Shown here: piece after piece, positions 6,471-14,288 of the stretch
How positions within the stretch are numbered: position 1 is the first letter of the stretch
Layout of the letters: every line of letters starts with the position of its first letter
Source of the DNA: an uncultured Bacteroidales bacterium
GTDB lineage: Bacteria > Bacteroidota > Bacteroidia > Bacteroidales > Paludibacteraceae
Reading direction: 5' to 3'
Assembly: GCA_946615455.1 (NCBI GenBank)
Contig: CAMOHN010000010.1
Location: forward strand, 1 to 14,708
Length of the DNA: 14,708 bases
Translations under genes and position numbers: made by a program
Notes under the pieces: model-generated
The model's database searches: none
Seen by the model: the letters and a program-made list of their open reading frames with translations, nothing else
Told to the model about the DNA's origin: nothing

Positions 6471-8195
6471 ATGGACGACGAAAAGAGCCTCAATTTTATT
6501 GAACAGATAGTAGAACAAGACCTCAGCGAAGGCAAGAACGATGGACGTATACAGACGCGTTTTCCGCCCGAGCCGAATGGTTATTTGCATATAGGGCATG
6601 TCAAAGCCATCTGCATGGACTTCGGCATAGCCGAGAAATACAATGGTGTGTGCAACCTGCGCTTTGACGACACCAATCCCGTCAAAGAGGACACTGAGTA
6701 TGTGGATAGTATCATGCAGGACATCCGCTGGTTGGGCTTCCGCTGGGGAAATGTTTATTATGCCAGCGACTATTTTGACCAACTCTATGCCTTGGCCTTG
6801 CGTTTCATTCGTGAGGGTAAGGCGTATGTGGACGAGCAGACCGCCGAGCAGATAGCCGAGCAGAAAGGTACACCTACCGAGCCGGGTGTGGCATCGCCCT
6901 ATCGTGACCGCCCTGTGGAGGAGAACCTGCGTCTGTTCGAAGCCATGCAACGCGGCGAGATAGAAGAAGGGCGCATGGTGTTGCGTGCCAAGATAGATAT
7001 GGCGAATCCCAATATGCACTTCCGTGACCCCATCATGTACCGTATCATCACCTCGCACCCGCACCATCGCACGGGTAGGAAGTGGAATGTGTATCCTATG
7101 TATGACTTTGCCCACGGTCAAAGCGACTACTTTGAGGGTGTGACCCATAGTATCTGTACCTTAGAGTTTGTGGTTCATCGTCCATTGTACGACTATTTCA
7201 TCGACCAATTCGTAGGTGAAGTGCCGTCCAATTTTCCTGCTTGGAAAGAGGGCTCGGACTATCGTCCGCACCAGTATGAGTTCAATCGTCTGAACATCAC
7301 CTATACCGTCATGTCCAAGCGCAAAATGTTGCAGTTGGTCAAAGAGGGGTTGGTGGCAGGTTGGGACGACCCGCGCATGCCGACTGTCTGCGGTCTGCGT
7401 CGGCGCGGTTATACTGCCGAGGCTATCCGTACATTTATTGACAAAATCGGTTATACCAAAGTGGAGGGCATGATTGACCTCGGGCTGTTGGAGCATACCA
7501 TTCGCGAGAGCCTCAAACAGACAGCGCCGCGCGTGTGCGCTATCTTTGATCCCGTCAAGTTGGTGCTGACCAACTACGAAGGTGATGGCGAAATGATTGA
7601 GGCAGAGAATATTGACGGCATGCCCGAATTGGGTTCGCGCATCATGCCTTTTGGCAAAGAGTTGTACATTGAGCGTGGCGACTTCTTGGAGGAAGCTGAC
7701 AAGAACTTCTTCCGTCTCAGCCCGGGCGGGCGTGAGGTGCGTCTTAAGAGTGCATATATCATTCAAGCTACCGGCTGCGAGAAAGACAGCAACGGACGGA
7801 TTACCACCGTCTATGCCACCTACGACCCCAACTCCAAGTCTGGCACCGAGGGCGGCAACCGCAAGACCAAAGCGACCATCAACTGGGTGGAATGTGGCTC
7901 GTGTGTAGATGTGGAAGCCCGCTTGTATGATCGCTTGTTCCGTGTAGAGAACCCATCAGCCGAAGAAGGCGACTTCCGCGATTTGCTCAATCCCGACAGT
8001 CTCAAAGTGGTAACTTGCAAGGCAGAGCAGTCGTTGCGAGACGAAATGCATCCCGTGGAAATGGTAGACGGTATAGCCCAAGTCAAGCATTTTCAACTGC
8101 TCAAGCAGGGCTATTTTGTGGTGGACCCTGACACCAACGAGAATCGTTTGGTGCTCAACCGCACGGCTTCGCTGAAAGACAACTGGCAGAAATAG
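6471..8195 (+). CDS. glnS: Glutaminyl-tRNA synthetase
   Basis: This class I aminoacyl-tRNA synthetase charges tRNA-Gln with glutamine in the cytoplasm. It has 574 residues, normal for bacterial GlnRS. The ATP-binding signature is at residues 33-43 (PEPNGYLHIGH), and LRFDDTNP shortly after is shared by GlnRS and GluRS. The second ATP signature is VMSKRK (V280-K285), the GlnRS version of KMSKS. The C-terminal half (from ~residue 340) is the two-barrel anticodon-binding region of GlnRS, which separates it from bacterial GluRS with its all-helical C-terminus. A direct charging route for Gln means this organism need not depend on the GatCAB transamidation route for that tRNA. It lies 45 bp after lpxA with no terminator seen, so it may be co-transcribed. 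Its stop is 2 bp from the stop of the opposing regulator gene. Confidence 0.95.
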   Translation: MDDEKSLNFIEQIVEQDLSEGKNDGRIQTRFPPEPNGYLHIGHVKAICMDFGIAEKYNGVCNLRFDDTNPVKEDTEYVDSIMQDIRWLGFRWGNVYYASDYFDQLYALALRFIREGKAYVDEQTAEQIAEQKGTPTEPGVASPYRDRPVEENLRLFEAMQRGEIEEGRMVLRAKIDMANPNMHFRDPIMYRIITSHPHHRTGRKWNVYPMYDFAHGQSDYFEGVTHSICTLEFVVHRPLYDYFIDQFVGEVPSNFPAWKEGSDYRPHQYEFNRLNITYTVMSKRKMLQLVKEGLVAGWDDPRMPTVCGLRRRGYTAEAIRTFIDKIGYTKVEGMIDLGLLEHTIRESLKQTAPRVCAIFDPVKLVLTNYEGDGEMIEAENIDGMPELGSRIMPFGKELYIERGDFLEEADKNFFRLSPGGREVRLKSAYIIQATGCEKDSNGRITTVYATYDPNSKSGTEGGNRKTKATINWVECGSCVDVEARLYDRLFRVENPSAEEGDFRDLLNPDSLKVVTCKAEQSLRDEMHPVEMVDGIAQVKHFQLLKQGYFVVDPDTNENRLVLNRTASLKDNWQK

Positions 8196-8197
8196 GA

Positions 8198-9733
8198 CTA
8201 TCTTTCCTTTTCAAATCGGTTCTGCTCAATCCACTTGTCCAAATCCATCTTACCATCTCCTAACCGCGTCTTGATTTTTTGACGTCGGTTCCAGATGGTA
8301 CGATCGGTTTGGTTGAGCAATACGGCAATCTCCGTGTTGTCCAACCCCAACAGAGCGAGAGCTATGTACTGGTCGTCTTGTTCGGTTAGGGTCGGATAGC
8401 GGTTGTGCAGTTGCGGCAGGAACGAACTATAGACGCGGTCGAACTCCTGCATGAACTGTTGTCGGTTGGAGTCGTTGGCAAAGGTCATTTCGTCGATATA
8501 GGCTTTGACCCAAGCGGGCAACTGCTGTGGCAGGCTGTCCGCCGAGCGGCGCAGACGGACAGCCATATTGACCCGCTGTTGCAGAATCTTCTTGAGCGAT
8601 TGCCGTTTGTCTTGCAGCCGCCGATTGGCTTCGCGAGTTTGCAGGCGGCTGATTTCTACTTCTTTTTCCCGTTTCAGTCTTTTATTGCGCTCCATAAAGG
8701 CAACTAACAAACTGCCTAACAGCAGTAAGGCGACTGCCCCCAGCACAATATACAGCCGCTGTTTGTCCACTTGCAACTGCAAGGCGCGTTTCTCGGCTTT
8801 TTCCAAGTCGTATTGGCGTGCAATGGCATAGGTGCGGCTCATCCCCTCTGCTTGCAAGCGGTGAACGGATTGGTTGTACAGCAAAAGGAAAGAGGTAAAA
8901 GCAGAATCGGTTTGACCCTCTTGCGCCAAGAGAAGACTTTCCAAATAGGCATAATGTTCACGGCTCCAGCGGGTCAGAGCGGTGTCGGCAGCAAACTGTT
9001 GCAACCAATAGCGGGCGGAGTCTGTACGGTCTTGTGACAGAAAGTGCTCAACGGGTATCCAAGCATAGCGAAAGAGATGGAACGAGTCGCACAAGATTTG
9101 ATTTTCGCACATCATCGTCAACGTATCAGGTGGATAGTGGTTGAGCAGGTACTGCATGCGGATATCGTGATATATCAATCGGTTGTGTTGCTGACCGGCA
9201 AGACAGATAGCCTCTTGGAAGCATTGCTCATAGCGGGCTGTGTCCTCACGCCAAAGGCTCATACGGGCTATGTCGCGGTAGGTGGTAGCCAAACGCATGG
9301 TGTCGCCGCATTGCTCAAAGTAGGGCAATGCGGCTTCGTATTTCTTGTCAGCTTCGGTCCATAGGTAGTCGCTCTGCTCTAAGGCGGAGCCTTGAACGGT
9401 GTAGATCATGCCGGCAATGGGGTCATCGGCTGACAGTGAGGGAATGAGCGTCTCTGCTTCTTTGAGGGCGGTCATGGCTTGGTCGTAGCGGCAGAGGTAA
9501 TGGTAGACACAGCCTTGCAGATACAGGGCATGGCATAGTGCCCCTGAATCGTGGGCATCGCGAGCCGCTGTAACAAGAGCCGTGAGTGTGCTGTCGGTCG
9601 GCACTTGTCCGTTGCGAAACGTTTCCGTCTCGGCTGTGATGCGACCCGTGAGTGCCTCATCATGGGTAGCCGAACGGCAACTCCACAAGCACACTATAGC
9701 AAACAGGCAGAGAAGAACGGAAGGCGTTTTCAT
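8198..9733 (-). CDS. Membrane TPR regulator with C-terminal helix-turn-helix
   Basis: This 511-residue protein has the Bacteroidota layout of extracytoplasmic TPR sensor, membrane helix, coiled coil and DNA-binding end. Residues 1-19 form a signal peptide with a possible lipobox (LWSC, C19). Residues ~40-310 are helical, with TPR-like pairs (ALKEAETLIP; YEAALPYFEQCGD). A transmembrane helix spans ~327-347. A charged coiled coil follows (~348-395). The segment ~448-492 (LTEQDDQYIALALLGLDNTE, then TDRTIWNRRQKIKTRLG) is a LuxR/sigma region 4-like HTH. The regulated genes are not shown by the sequence; the coupled LRR gene is a candidate partner. I chose the ATG at 9733 because it gives a signal peptide and overlaps the upstream stop as ATGA. 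The longer in-frame reading to 9808 adds an Arg/Gln-rich stretch lacking that logic. Confidence 0.8.
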   Translation of the reverse strand: MKTPSVLLCLFAIVCLWSCRSATHDEALTGRITAETETFRNGQVPTDSTLTALVTAARDAHDSGALCHALYLQGCVYHYLCRYDQAMTALKEAETLIPSLSADDPIAGMIYTVQGSALEQSDYLWTEADKKYEAALPYFEQCGDTMRLATTYRDIARMSLWREDTARYEQCFQEAICLAGQQHNRLIYHDIRMQYLLNHYPPDTLTMMCENQILCDSFHLFRYAWIPVEHFLSQDRTDSARYWLQQFAADTALTRWSREHYAYLESLLLAQEGQTDSAFTSFLLLYNQSVHRLQAEGMSRTYAIARQYDLEKAEKRALQLQVDKQRLYIVLGAVALLLLGSLLVAFMERNKRLKREKEVEISRLQTREANRRLQDKRQSLKKILQQRVNMAVRLRRSADSLPQQLPAWVKAYIDEMTFANDSNRQQFMQEFDRVYSSFLPQLHNRYPTLTEQDDQYIALALLGLDNTEIAVLLNQTDRTIWNRRQKIKTRLGDGKMDLDKWIEQNRFEKER

Positions 9734-11709
9734 TGTATAAGTGTGCCGTTGAGGTTGTACAGGTGATTGCCTTTGAGGATAACGATTTGACCTTCGTGGA
9801 AGATGCATTGTGTGTCCTGATAGTCGAAGGATATGTTGTCCAATGCGGTTGAATACGGCTCGTAAGGTACAACGGGCGGGGTCGGAGTAACTTCTGTACC
9901 ATCCGGTTCAATAGTGCCGTCATATCCCCAAGTCGCAAACTCGCCTTTATAGACGTGTAGTACTTGTTCGTCTTTGCCGAGGGTTGCCACCGTATAGCTA
10001 TAGCGTGTGGCGTTGGTTAAGCCCGTGACCATGAAACTCAGCGACCTGTTGTCTGCCGTTGCTGACCGGCGGGCAGGGGCTGCAAACGTGATGCTAAGCA
10101 ATTGCCCGTATGCACCAAAGGTGAGGTGGCAAAAGATTTCGCCGTCTTTGCGGATGTCTAATACATAGGTGTCTGCTCTTTCGTCCGTAGGCCATGTGAA
10201 ATAGGCGGTGTTGTCGGTCGGATCCACGGTGACGGTGTTTTGCACGGTTTCACTCGGGTTCATCTCCGTCACGGTCAGCCGTCCCCAGTATTCGTGTTGC
10301 TGATAGAGAGGTGCACAACCTTGCGGCACAAGCAGAACAGCAGTGTTATCAATGCCGTCAAGCGTATGCTCATAGATAATTGGCGGCTGGGCTGTATAGC
10401 AACGGATGGTGTCCACTACTGAATCACCGGCGAAACAATAGTCTCCCAACATAATCACACTATTAGGAATGGTAATCTTACGGAGGTGCTTCCATCCGCT
10501 AAAGGCTTGTTCGTTGGCCACCACGAGGTTCTTGGGGAGTACTAATTCTGTCGGCATTGTGTCGTTGAAAAAAGCCGAGGCACCGATGCTGCGTACTCCG
10601 TCAGGGAATACAAGAGAGTCTAACAGAGGACAATCGCTGAAAGCATTGTCGCCGATACTATTTAAGCCCTTGGGAAAAATGACACGACTAAGTGCCGTAC
10701 AGCCGTTGAAGGCATAGGCGGACACACCGCCGACTTTGGCCGGAATGGTTATCTCTGTGAGACCTGTGCAGTTTTGGAACGCATTGCTGCCTATTTTTTG
10801 CAACGAGTCGGGCAATACGATGGTTGTTACTGCTTTGCAGTTGTAAAATGCATTGTTGCCAATTTCCTGCACGGTAGGGGCAAAAGTAATGGAGGTCATG
10901 CGGTTGGCACCGGAGCACAGTTTGTCGGGCACTCTGCGGACCGAGTCCCCGAAAGCGATGCCCGTATAGTACATACCCCATCCGTCCAACAAAATGTTGG
11001 ATTGGTTATCAAAGTCGGGTATGTTCCATCGGATAAATCCACGACTGGAACGGACGAACAGCCCACTTCCCACCGATTTGAGCGAGGCGGGAAAAGTGAT
11101 GGTGTCGGGTAGTTTGGCGGCTTGGAATGCGCTACCCCCGATAGACTCGATACCATCCGGGAAGAACTTACTCTTCCATTTAACCCCGTAATGCCCCATA
11201 AAAGCACCGTATCCGATGGATTTCAGACTGTCGCTCCATGTTACGCTTTTTAGTGAGGACGAATAATTGACGGCACCATCTTGTGGCAATATATATGCCA
11301 TTGCGGCACGATCCTCTATGACGCGTACATTGGGCATATCCAACGTGCGCAGGTTAAGGCAGGCGTCAAACATATAGGAGCGAAGTATGGTTACACCACC
11401 CAAATAGGCACTTTTAATGGCGCTATTAGCCATTTTGAACCCCGTAATATCCGTTATGCTGTCGCTCACAATCAGTGTGTCCACCTCGTTGGTGAGATTG
11501 GAGTAGCCGATTGAGTCGGACAATTTTCTATCCACCACGCCGCTGCCATACAGATAGAGTCTGCCTGTACGGGCTTCGAAATAGAAAGTGGCGCTATCGC
11601 CGGCTATGCCTGATAGGTCCGTGTAGGTAACAGCCGTATTGTCTGCACGGGTAAAGGCAGTGCAGAGTGTCATTGTAAAGAGACAAAGAATAGTTTTGTT
11701 CATACGCAT
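9730..11709 (-). CDS. BspA-type leucine-rich-repeat surface protein with Fn3-like domain
   Basis: A signal peptide covers residues 1-~22 (MRMNKTILCLFTMTLCTAFTRA). Residues ~75-450 carry LRR_5 (BspA/Treponema type) repeats of about 23 residues, for example IGSNAFQNCTGLTEITIPAK and IGDNAFSDCPLLDSLVFPDG. Residues ~485-590 (YFTWPTDERADTYVLDI ... LTNATRYSYTVAT) look like a fibronectin type III fold. The last ~23 residues end GQIVILKGNHLYNLNGTLIQ, the same tail form as the protein at the left edge. BspA-type LRR proteins in the Bacteroidales are exported and bind host matrix proteins or other bacteria; this role is inferred here. ATG at 11709 or 11703 is possible (MRMNKT or MNKT); both leave the signal peptide. 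It is the first gene of a two-gene unit with the TPR/HTH regulator (ATGA overlap). Confidence 0.85.
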   Translation of the reverse strand: MRMNKTILCLFTMTLCTAFTRADNTAVTYTDLSGIAGDSATFYFEARTGRLYLYGSGVVDRKLSDSIGYSNLTNEVDTLIVSDSITDITGFKMANSAIKSAYLGGVTILRSYMFDACLNLRTLDMPNVRVIEDRAAMAYILPQDGAVNYSSSLKSVTWSDSLKSIGYGAFMGHYGVKWKSKFFPDGIESIGGSAFQAAKLPDTITFPASLKSVGSGLFVRSSRGFIRWNIPDFDNQSNILLDGWGMYYTGIAFGDSVRRVPDKLCSGANRMTSITFAPTVQEIGNNAFYNCKAVTTIVLPDSLQKIGSNAFQNCTGLTEITIPAKVGGVSAYAFNGCTALSRVIFPKGLNSIGDNAFSDCPLLDSLVFPDGVRSIGASAFFNDTMPTELVLPKNLVVANEQAFSGWKHLRKITIPNSVIMLGDYCFAGDSVVDTIRCYTAQPPIIYEHTLDGIDNTAVLLVPQGCAPLYQQHEYWGRLTVTEMNPSETVQNTVTVDPTDNTAYFTWPTDERADTYVLDIRKDGEIFCHLTFGAYGQLLSITFAAPARRSATADNRSLSFMVTGLTNATRYSYTVATLGKDEQVLHVYKGEFATWGYDGTIEPDGTEVTPTPPVVPYEPYSTALDNISFDYQDTQCIFHEGQIVILKGNHLYNLNGTLIQ

Positions 11710-11744
11710 AAGATTTTGGATTGATGGTTGTTGATTTGACGGTG

Positions 11745-11776
11745 CAAAAGTAGGGTGTCTCAATAGGGTGGGCAAA
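11745..11776 (-). promoter_or_regulatory. Bacteroidota-type promoter of the LRR-regulator unit
   Basis: Read on the minus strand, TTTG (11776-11773), a 20-nt spacer and TACTTTTG (11752-11745) match the Bacteroidota consensus TTTG, 19-21 nt, TAnnTTTG without a mismatch. The leader to the ATG at 11709 would be about 30 nt. A 9-bp inverted repeat has one arm inside the spacer and the other upstream of the -33 box, which suggests regulation. Confidence 0.7.
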
Positions 11777-11809
11777 TTATTGACTTACCCGTCCAATGAT
11801 ACCCTATTG
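11761..11809. promoter_or_regulatory. Inverted repeat overlapping the LRR-gene promoter (possible operator)
   Basis: CAATAGGGT (11761-11769) and its perfect reverse complement ACCCTATTG (11801-11809) are 40 bp apart start to start, nearly four helical turns. The first arm lies between the -33 and -7 boxes of the LRR-gene promoter; the second lies upstream of the -33 box. This is the arrangement expected for a repressor or loop-forming regulator. It could also fold as a stem with a 31-nt loop in a read-through transcript. No T-run follows, so it is unlikely to be a terminator. Confidence 0.5.
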
Positions 11810-11859
11810 TATAAATCAACAAGTTATAGTAGAAATCTCGGTTTTACTTACTCGCCTGT

Positions 11860-12744
11860 TCACCACACCAAAGTGGCTTTGACAGGAAGGTGGTCGGATG
11901 CTGTCACCTGCTCCACTTGGCATGCGGTGGCTGCGAATTGATTGGAATGGAGAATATAGTCAATGCGTACCCGCCATTGACCACGCTTGAAGGTATTGCC
12001 CAAGCGCAAGTTGGATGTGGAAAGAAAAGCGTCACGAAGTCCAAGACGGAGCGTGAGGTAGGTTAGTGATACGGGAATGGCGTTCATGTCGCCCACCACC
12101 AGAACGGGATAGGGCGATGCGGCTGCGGCTCGGTGAACCAGTAGGGCTTGCCGCCAACGCTGACGCGAGGAACTCCAAATCTTCTCGCGCAAGGGAGTGG
12201 TAGGCAATAATGGGTGTGCCTTGATGGAGTCAAAGTCCTGTTCTTTGAATCGATAGGACTCAAGGTGATTGGTAATCAGACGCAATGTGTCGCCTTTAAT
12301 AACTATGTCACATCGGCTGCTGATGTTAGACCGAGAATCATAGCGCAGTGTCTGCTTGTTGATGAGAGGATAACGGGAGAAAACAACATTGCCGAACTGG
12401 CGGCGGCTGTTATAGACCTTGAAGTCGAAATAGGTATAAGGATAATGTTTTGCCATGGCTTGTTTGAGTTCAGGCAGGGTCAGGTAACGGCTGTCTTTAT
12501 AGACCTCCACTTCCTGCAAACAGAGCACATCGGCTTCCACCTGCTGCAAATAGTGAATCACCTCGTTCTGGTTCGCCTTCTTGAACATACCCATACGGTG
12601 GGTGTTGTAGGTCAGAATGGTTAGCGAATGGGGTTTGTTTTGTGTTCGGTCGCGATAAAGAGCACGGTGCGAAACCGAAAGCAAGGTTGCTCCCGCTCCT
12701 GCCAACAACAGACATACCAAGACAATACGGATAAAGCGTTTCAT
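11860..12744 (-). CDS. Membrane-anchored endonuclease/exonuclease/phosphatase-fold protein
   Basis: This 294-residue protein starts with a basic tip and a hydrophobic segment (~4-23) that should act as a signal anchor, placing the enzyme domain in the periplasm. The EEP (DNase I-like, metal-dependent phosphodiesterase) motifs are all present in order: N47 in TYNTHR, E78 in LCLQEVE, H160 in TNHLES, D219/N221 in GDMNAIP, D262 in RIDYI and D284/H285 in SDHLPV. The active site is therefore complete. The family covers nucleases, sphingomyelinases and inositol-phosphate phosphatases, and the substrate cannot be told from motifs. The membrane anchor argues against a DNA-repair role. Its start overlaps the stop of porX as ATGA, so the two are translated together. 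A 150-bp gap separates its end from the next gene's start. Confidence 0.85.
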   Translation of the reverse strand: MKRFIRIVLVCLLLAGAGATLLSVSHRALYRDRTQNKPHSLTILTYNTHRMGMFKKANQNEVIHYLQQVEADVLCLQEVEVYKDSRYLTLPELKQAMAKHYPYTYFDFKVYNSRRQFGNVVFSRYPLINKQTLRYDSRSNISSRCDIVIKGDTLRLITNHLESYRFKEQDFDSIKAHPLLPTTPLREKIWSSSRQRWRQALLVHRAAAASPYPVLVVGDMNAIPVSLTYLTLRLGLRDAFLSTSNLRLGNTFKRGQWRVRIDYILHSNQFAATACQVEQVTASDHLPVKATLVW

Positions 12745-14288
12745 CGGGGTGAGAGGGTGACAACGGGCACCAACATCTCTTCCAGTGAAATGCCTCCGTG
12801 CTGGAAGGTGTTGCGATAGAGTTGGGCGTAGTGGTTGAAGTTGTTGGGATAAGCAAAGAAGTCGTTGCCCGTACAGAAGATGTAACTACTGCTCACATTG
12901 GGCGACGGCAGTCCGACAGCCAACGGACGAGTAATCTCGAAGGTGTTCTTGCTCTGGCATTGCAGAGCCTTACCTACCTTGTAGCGCAAGTTGGTGTTGG
13001 TGTTGCGGTCGCCGATAATCTGCACGGGGTTATCCACACGAATGGTGCCGTGGTCGGTGGTCAGCACCACCGTATAGCCCAACTGTGCGATACGCTCAAA
13101 GAGTTGGCGTGTGGGTGAGTGCTGAAACCACGACAGCGTCAGCGAACGGTAGGCACTCTCGTTGTTGCACAACTCACGCATCATCTTGGAGTCGGTACGC
13201 GAGTGTGATAACATATCTATAAAATTGATTACCGCTATATTCAGTGGGGTCGTTAGTGACTTGAATTGACGGGTTATTTTTTCGCAAAAGTCGCTCTCGT
13301 TGATTTTGAAATAGGAGAAGTCGTAGCGTTTGCGGAAGCGGTCTAATTGGGTTTGAATCAGTTCCTTCTCGTTGAGGTTCTTGCCTTCTTCATCTTCTTC
13401 GGCCACCCACAGGTCGGGCATCATCTGCCGCATCTGTTCGGGCATCAGTCCCGAGAAGATGGCATTGCGGGCATATTGTGTGGCGGTGGGTAGAATGGCG
13501 CTATACAGCATCTCTTCGTCCGTATGGAACGATTCGCTCAGCAGCGGCTGAATGGTTTTCCACTGGTCGTATCGAAAATTGTCAATCACCACCACAAACA
13601 CTTTTTTCCCCTCATCCAATAAGGGGAATACTTTGCGTTTGAACAGGTCTGTTGAGAGCATCGGACGCTCACCTCCGCTGAACCACGACTCGTAGTTGCG
13701 TGTCACCCACTTAGTCCAAGCCGCATTGGCTTCCTCACGCTGCTGTTCGAGCATCTCGCGCAAGGGCGAACGAGTGTCTGTCAGACGGATGTCCCACTGA
13801 CTGAGAGCCTTGTGTATGGCAGCAAACTCGTCAAAGGTGCGGGCAGTGGAAATCATATATCCAAGGTCGGAAAACTCTTCGCGGTAATTCTTGGTCACTT
13901 CGGCTTCGACCAATTGGTTGCTCTGTGTATGCTTTTTGAGGCACAGCAGAATCTGGTTGGGGTTGACAGGTTTGATTAGATAGTCGGCTATCTGCCTGCC
14001 GATGGCTTGCTCCATGATGTGCTCCTCTTCGCTCTTGGTAATCATGACCACGGGCAGGTCAGGGTGCAGCCGTTTGATTTCCTGCAAGGTGTCCAGCCCG
14101 CTCATGCCGGGCATTTGCTCGTCAAGAAAAACGATGTCAAACGATTGCTCGGCAGCAGCGTCCAAGGCATCTTGTCCGTTGCATACGGGGGTCACTTCAT
14201 AGCCTTTTTCGCTCAAAAAGAGTATGTACGGTTGTAGGAGCTGAATCTCGTCGTCAGCCCAAAGAATCTGTATCTTGTTGGTTTCCAT
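12741..14288 (-). CDS. porX: PorX: response regulator fused to PglZ/alkaline-phosphatase-like domain
   Basis: This 515-residue protein has the two-part layout of PorX, the regulator of the type IX secretion system in Porphyromonas and Flavobacterium. Residues 1-~122 are a receiver domain: acidic pair D12/D13, phospho-acceptor D56 in FLDEQMPG, T84 and K106 in LIKPVNP. A helical linker follows (~125-200). Residues ~210-515 form a PglZ/alkaline phosphatase-fold domain with candidate metal and catalytic residues D236 (VVVIDNFRYD), T270 (LPTATQYARNAIFSG), D358/H362 (NFIDMLSHSR), D412/H413 (TTDHG) and H497 (FQHGGIS). Published PorX structures show a zinc-dependent phosphodiesterase acting on nucleotides. 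The sensor partner PorY is not in the window. Homologues also occur in Bacteroidota whose T9SS status is unclear, so T9SS is likely but not proven. It overlaps the pseudouridine synthase gene by 35 bp. Confidence 0.9.
   Translation of the reverse strand: METNKIQILWADDEIQLLQPYILFLSEKGYEVTPVCNGQDALDAAAEQSFDIVFLDEQMPGMSGLDTLQEIKRLHPDLPVVMITKSEEEHIMEQAIGRQIADYLIKPVNPNQILLCLKKHTQSNQLVEAEVTKNYREEFSDLGYMISTARTFDEFAAIHKALSQWDIRLTDTRSPLREMLEQQREEANAAWTKWVTRNYESWFSGGERPMLSTDLFKRKVFPLLDEGKKVFVVVIDNFRYDQWKTIQPLLSESFHTDEEMLYSAILPTATQYARNAIFSGLMPEQMRQMMPDLWVAEEDEEGKNLNEKELIQTQLDRFRKRYDFSYFKINESDFCEKITRQFKSLTTPLNIAVINFIDMLSHSRTDSKMMRELCNNESAYRSLTLSWFQHSPTRQLFERIAQLGYTVVLTTDHGTIRVDNPVQIIGDRNTNTNLRYKVGKALQCQSKNTFEITRPLAVGLPSPNVSSSYIFCTGNDFFAYPNNFNHYAQLYRNTFQHGGISLEEMLVPVVTLSPR

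Noticed and set aside
6447..7148. 233-codon minus-strand ORF opposite glnS
   Set aside because: It covers the essential ATP-binding part of glnS and shows no domain or signal of its own.
11761..11809. Inverted repeat as the terminator of the porX unit
   Set aside because: The 31-nt loop is long, no T-run follows in the direction of transcription, and one arm lies within a strong promoter; an operator is the better reading.
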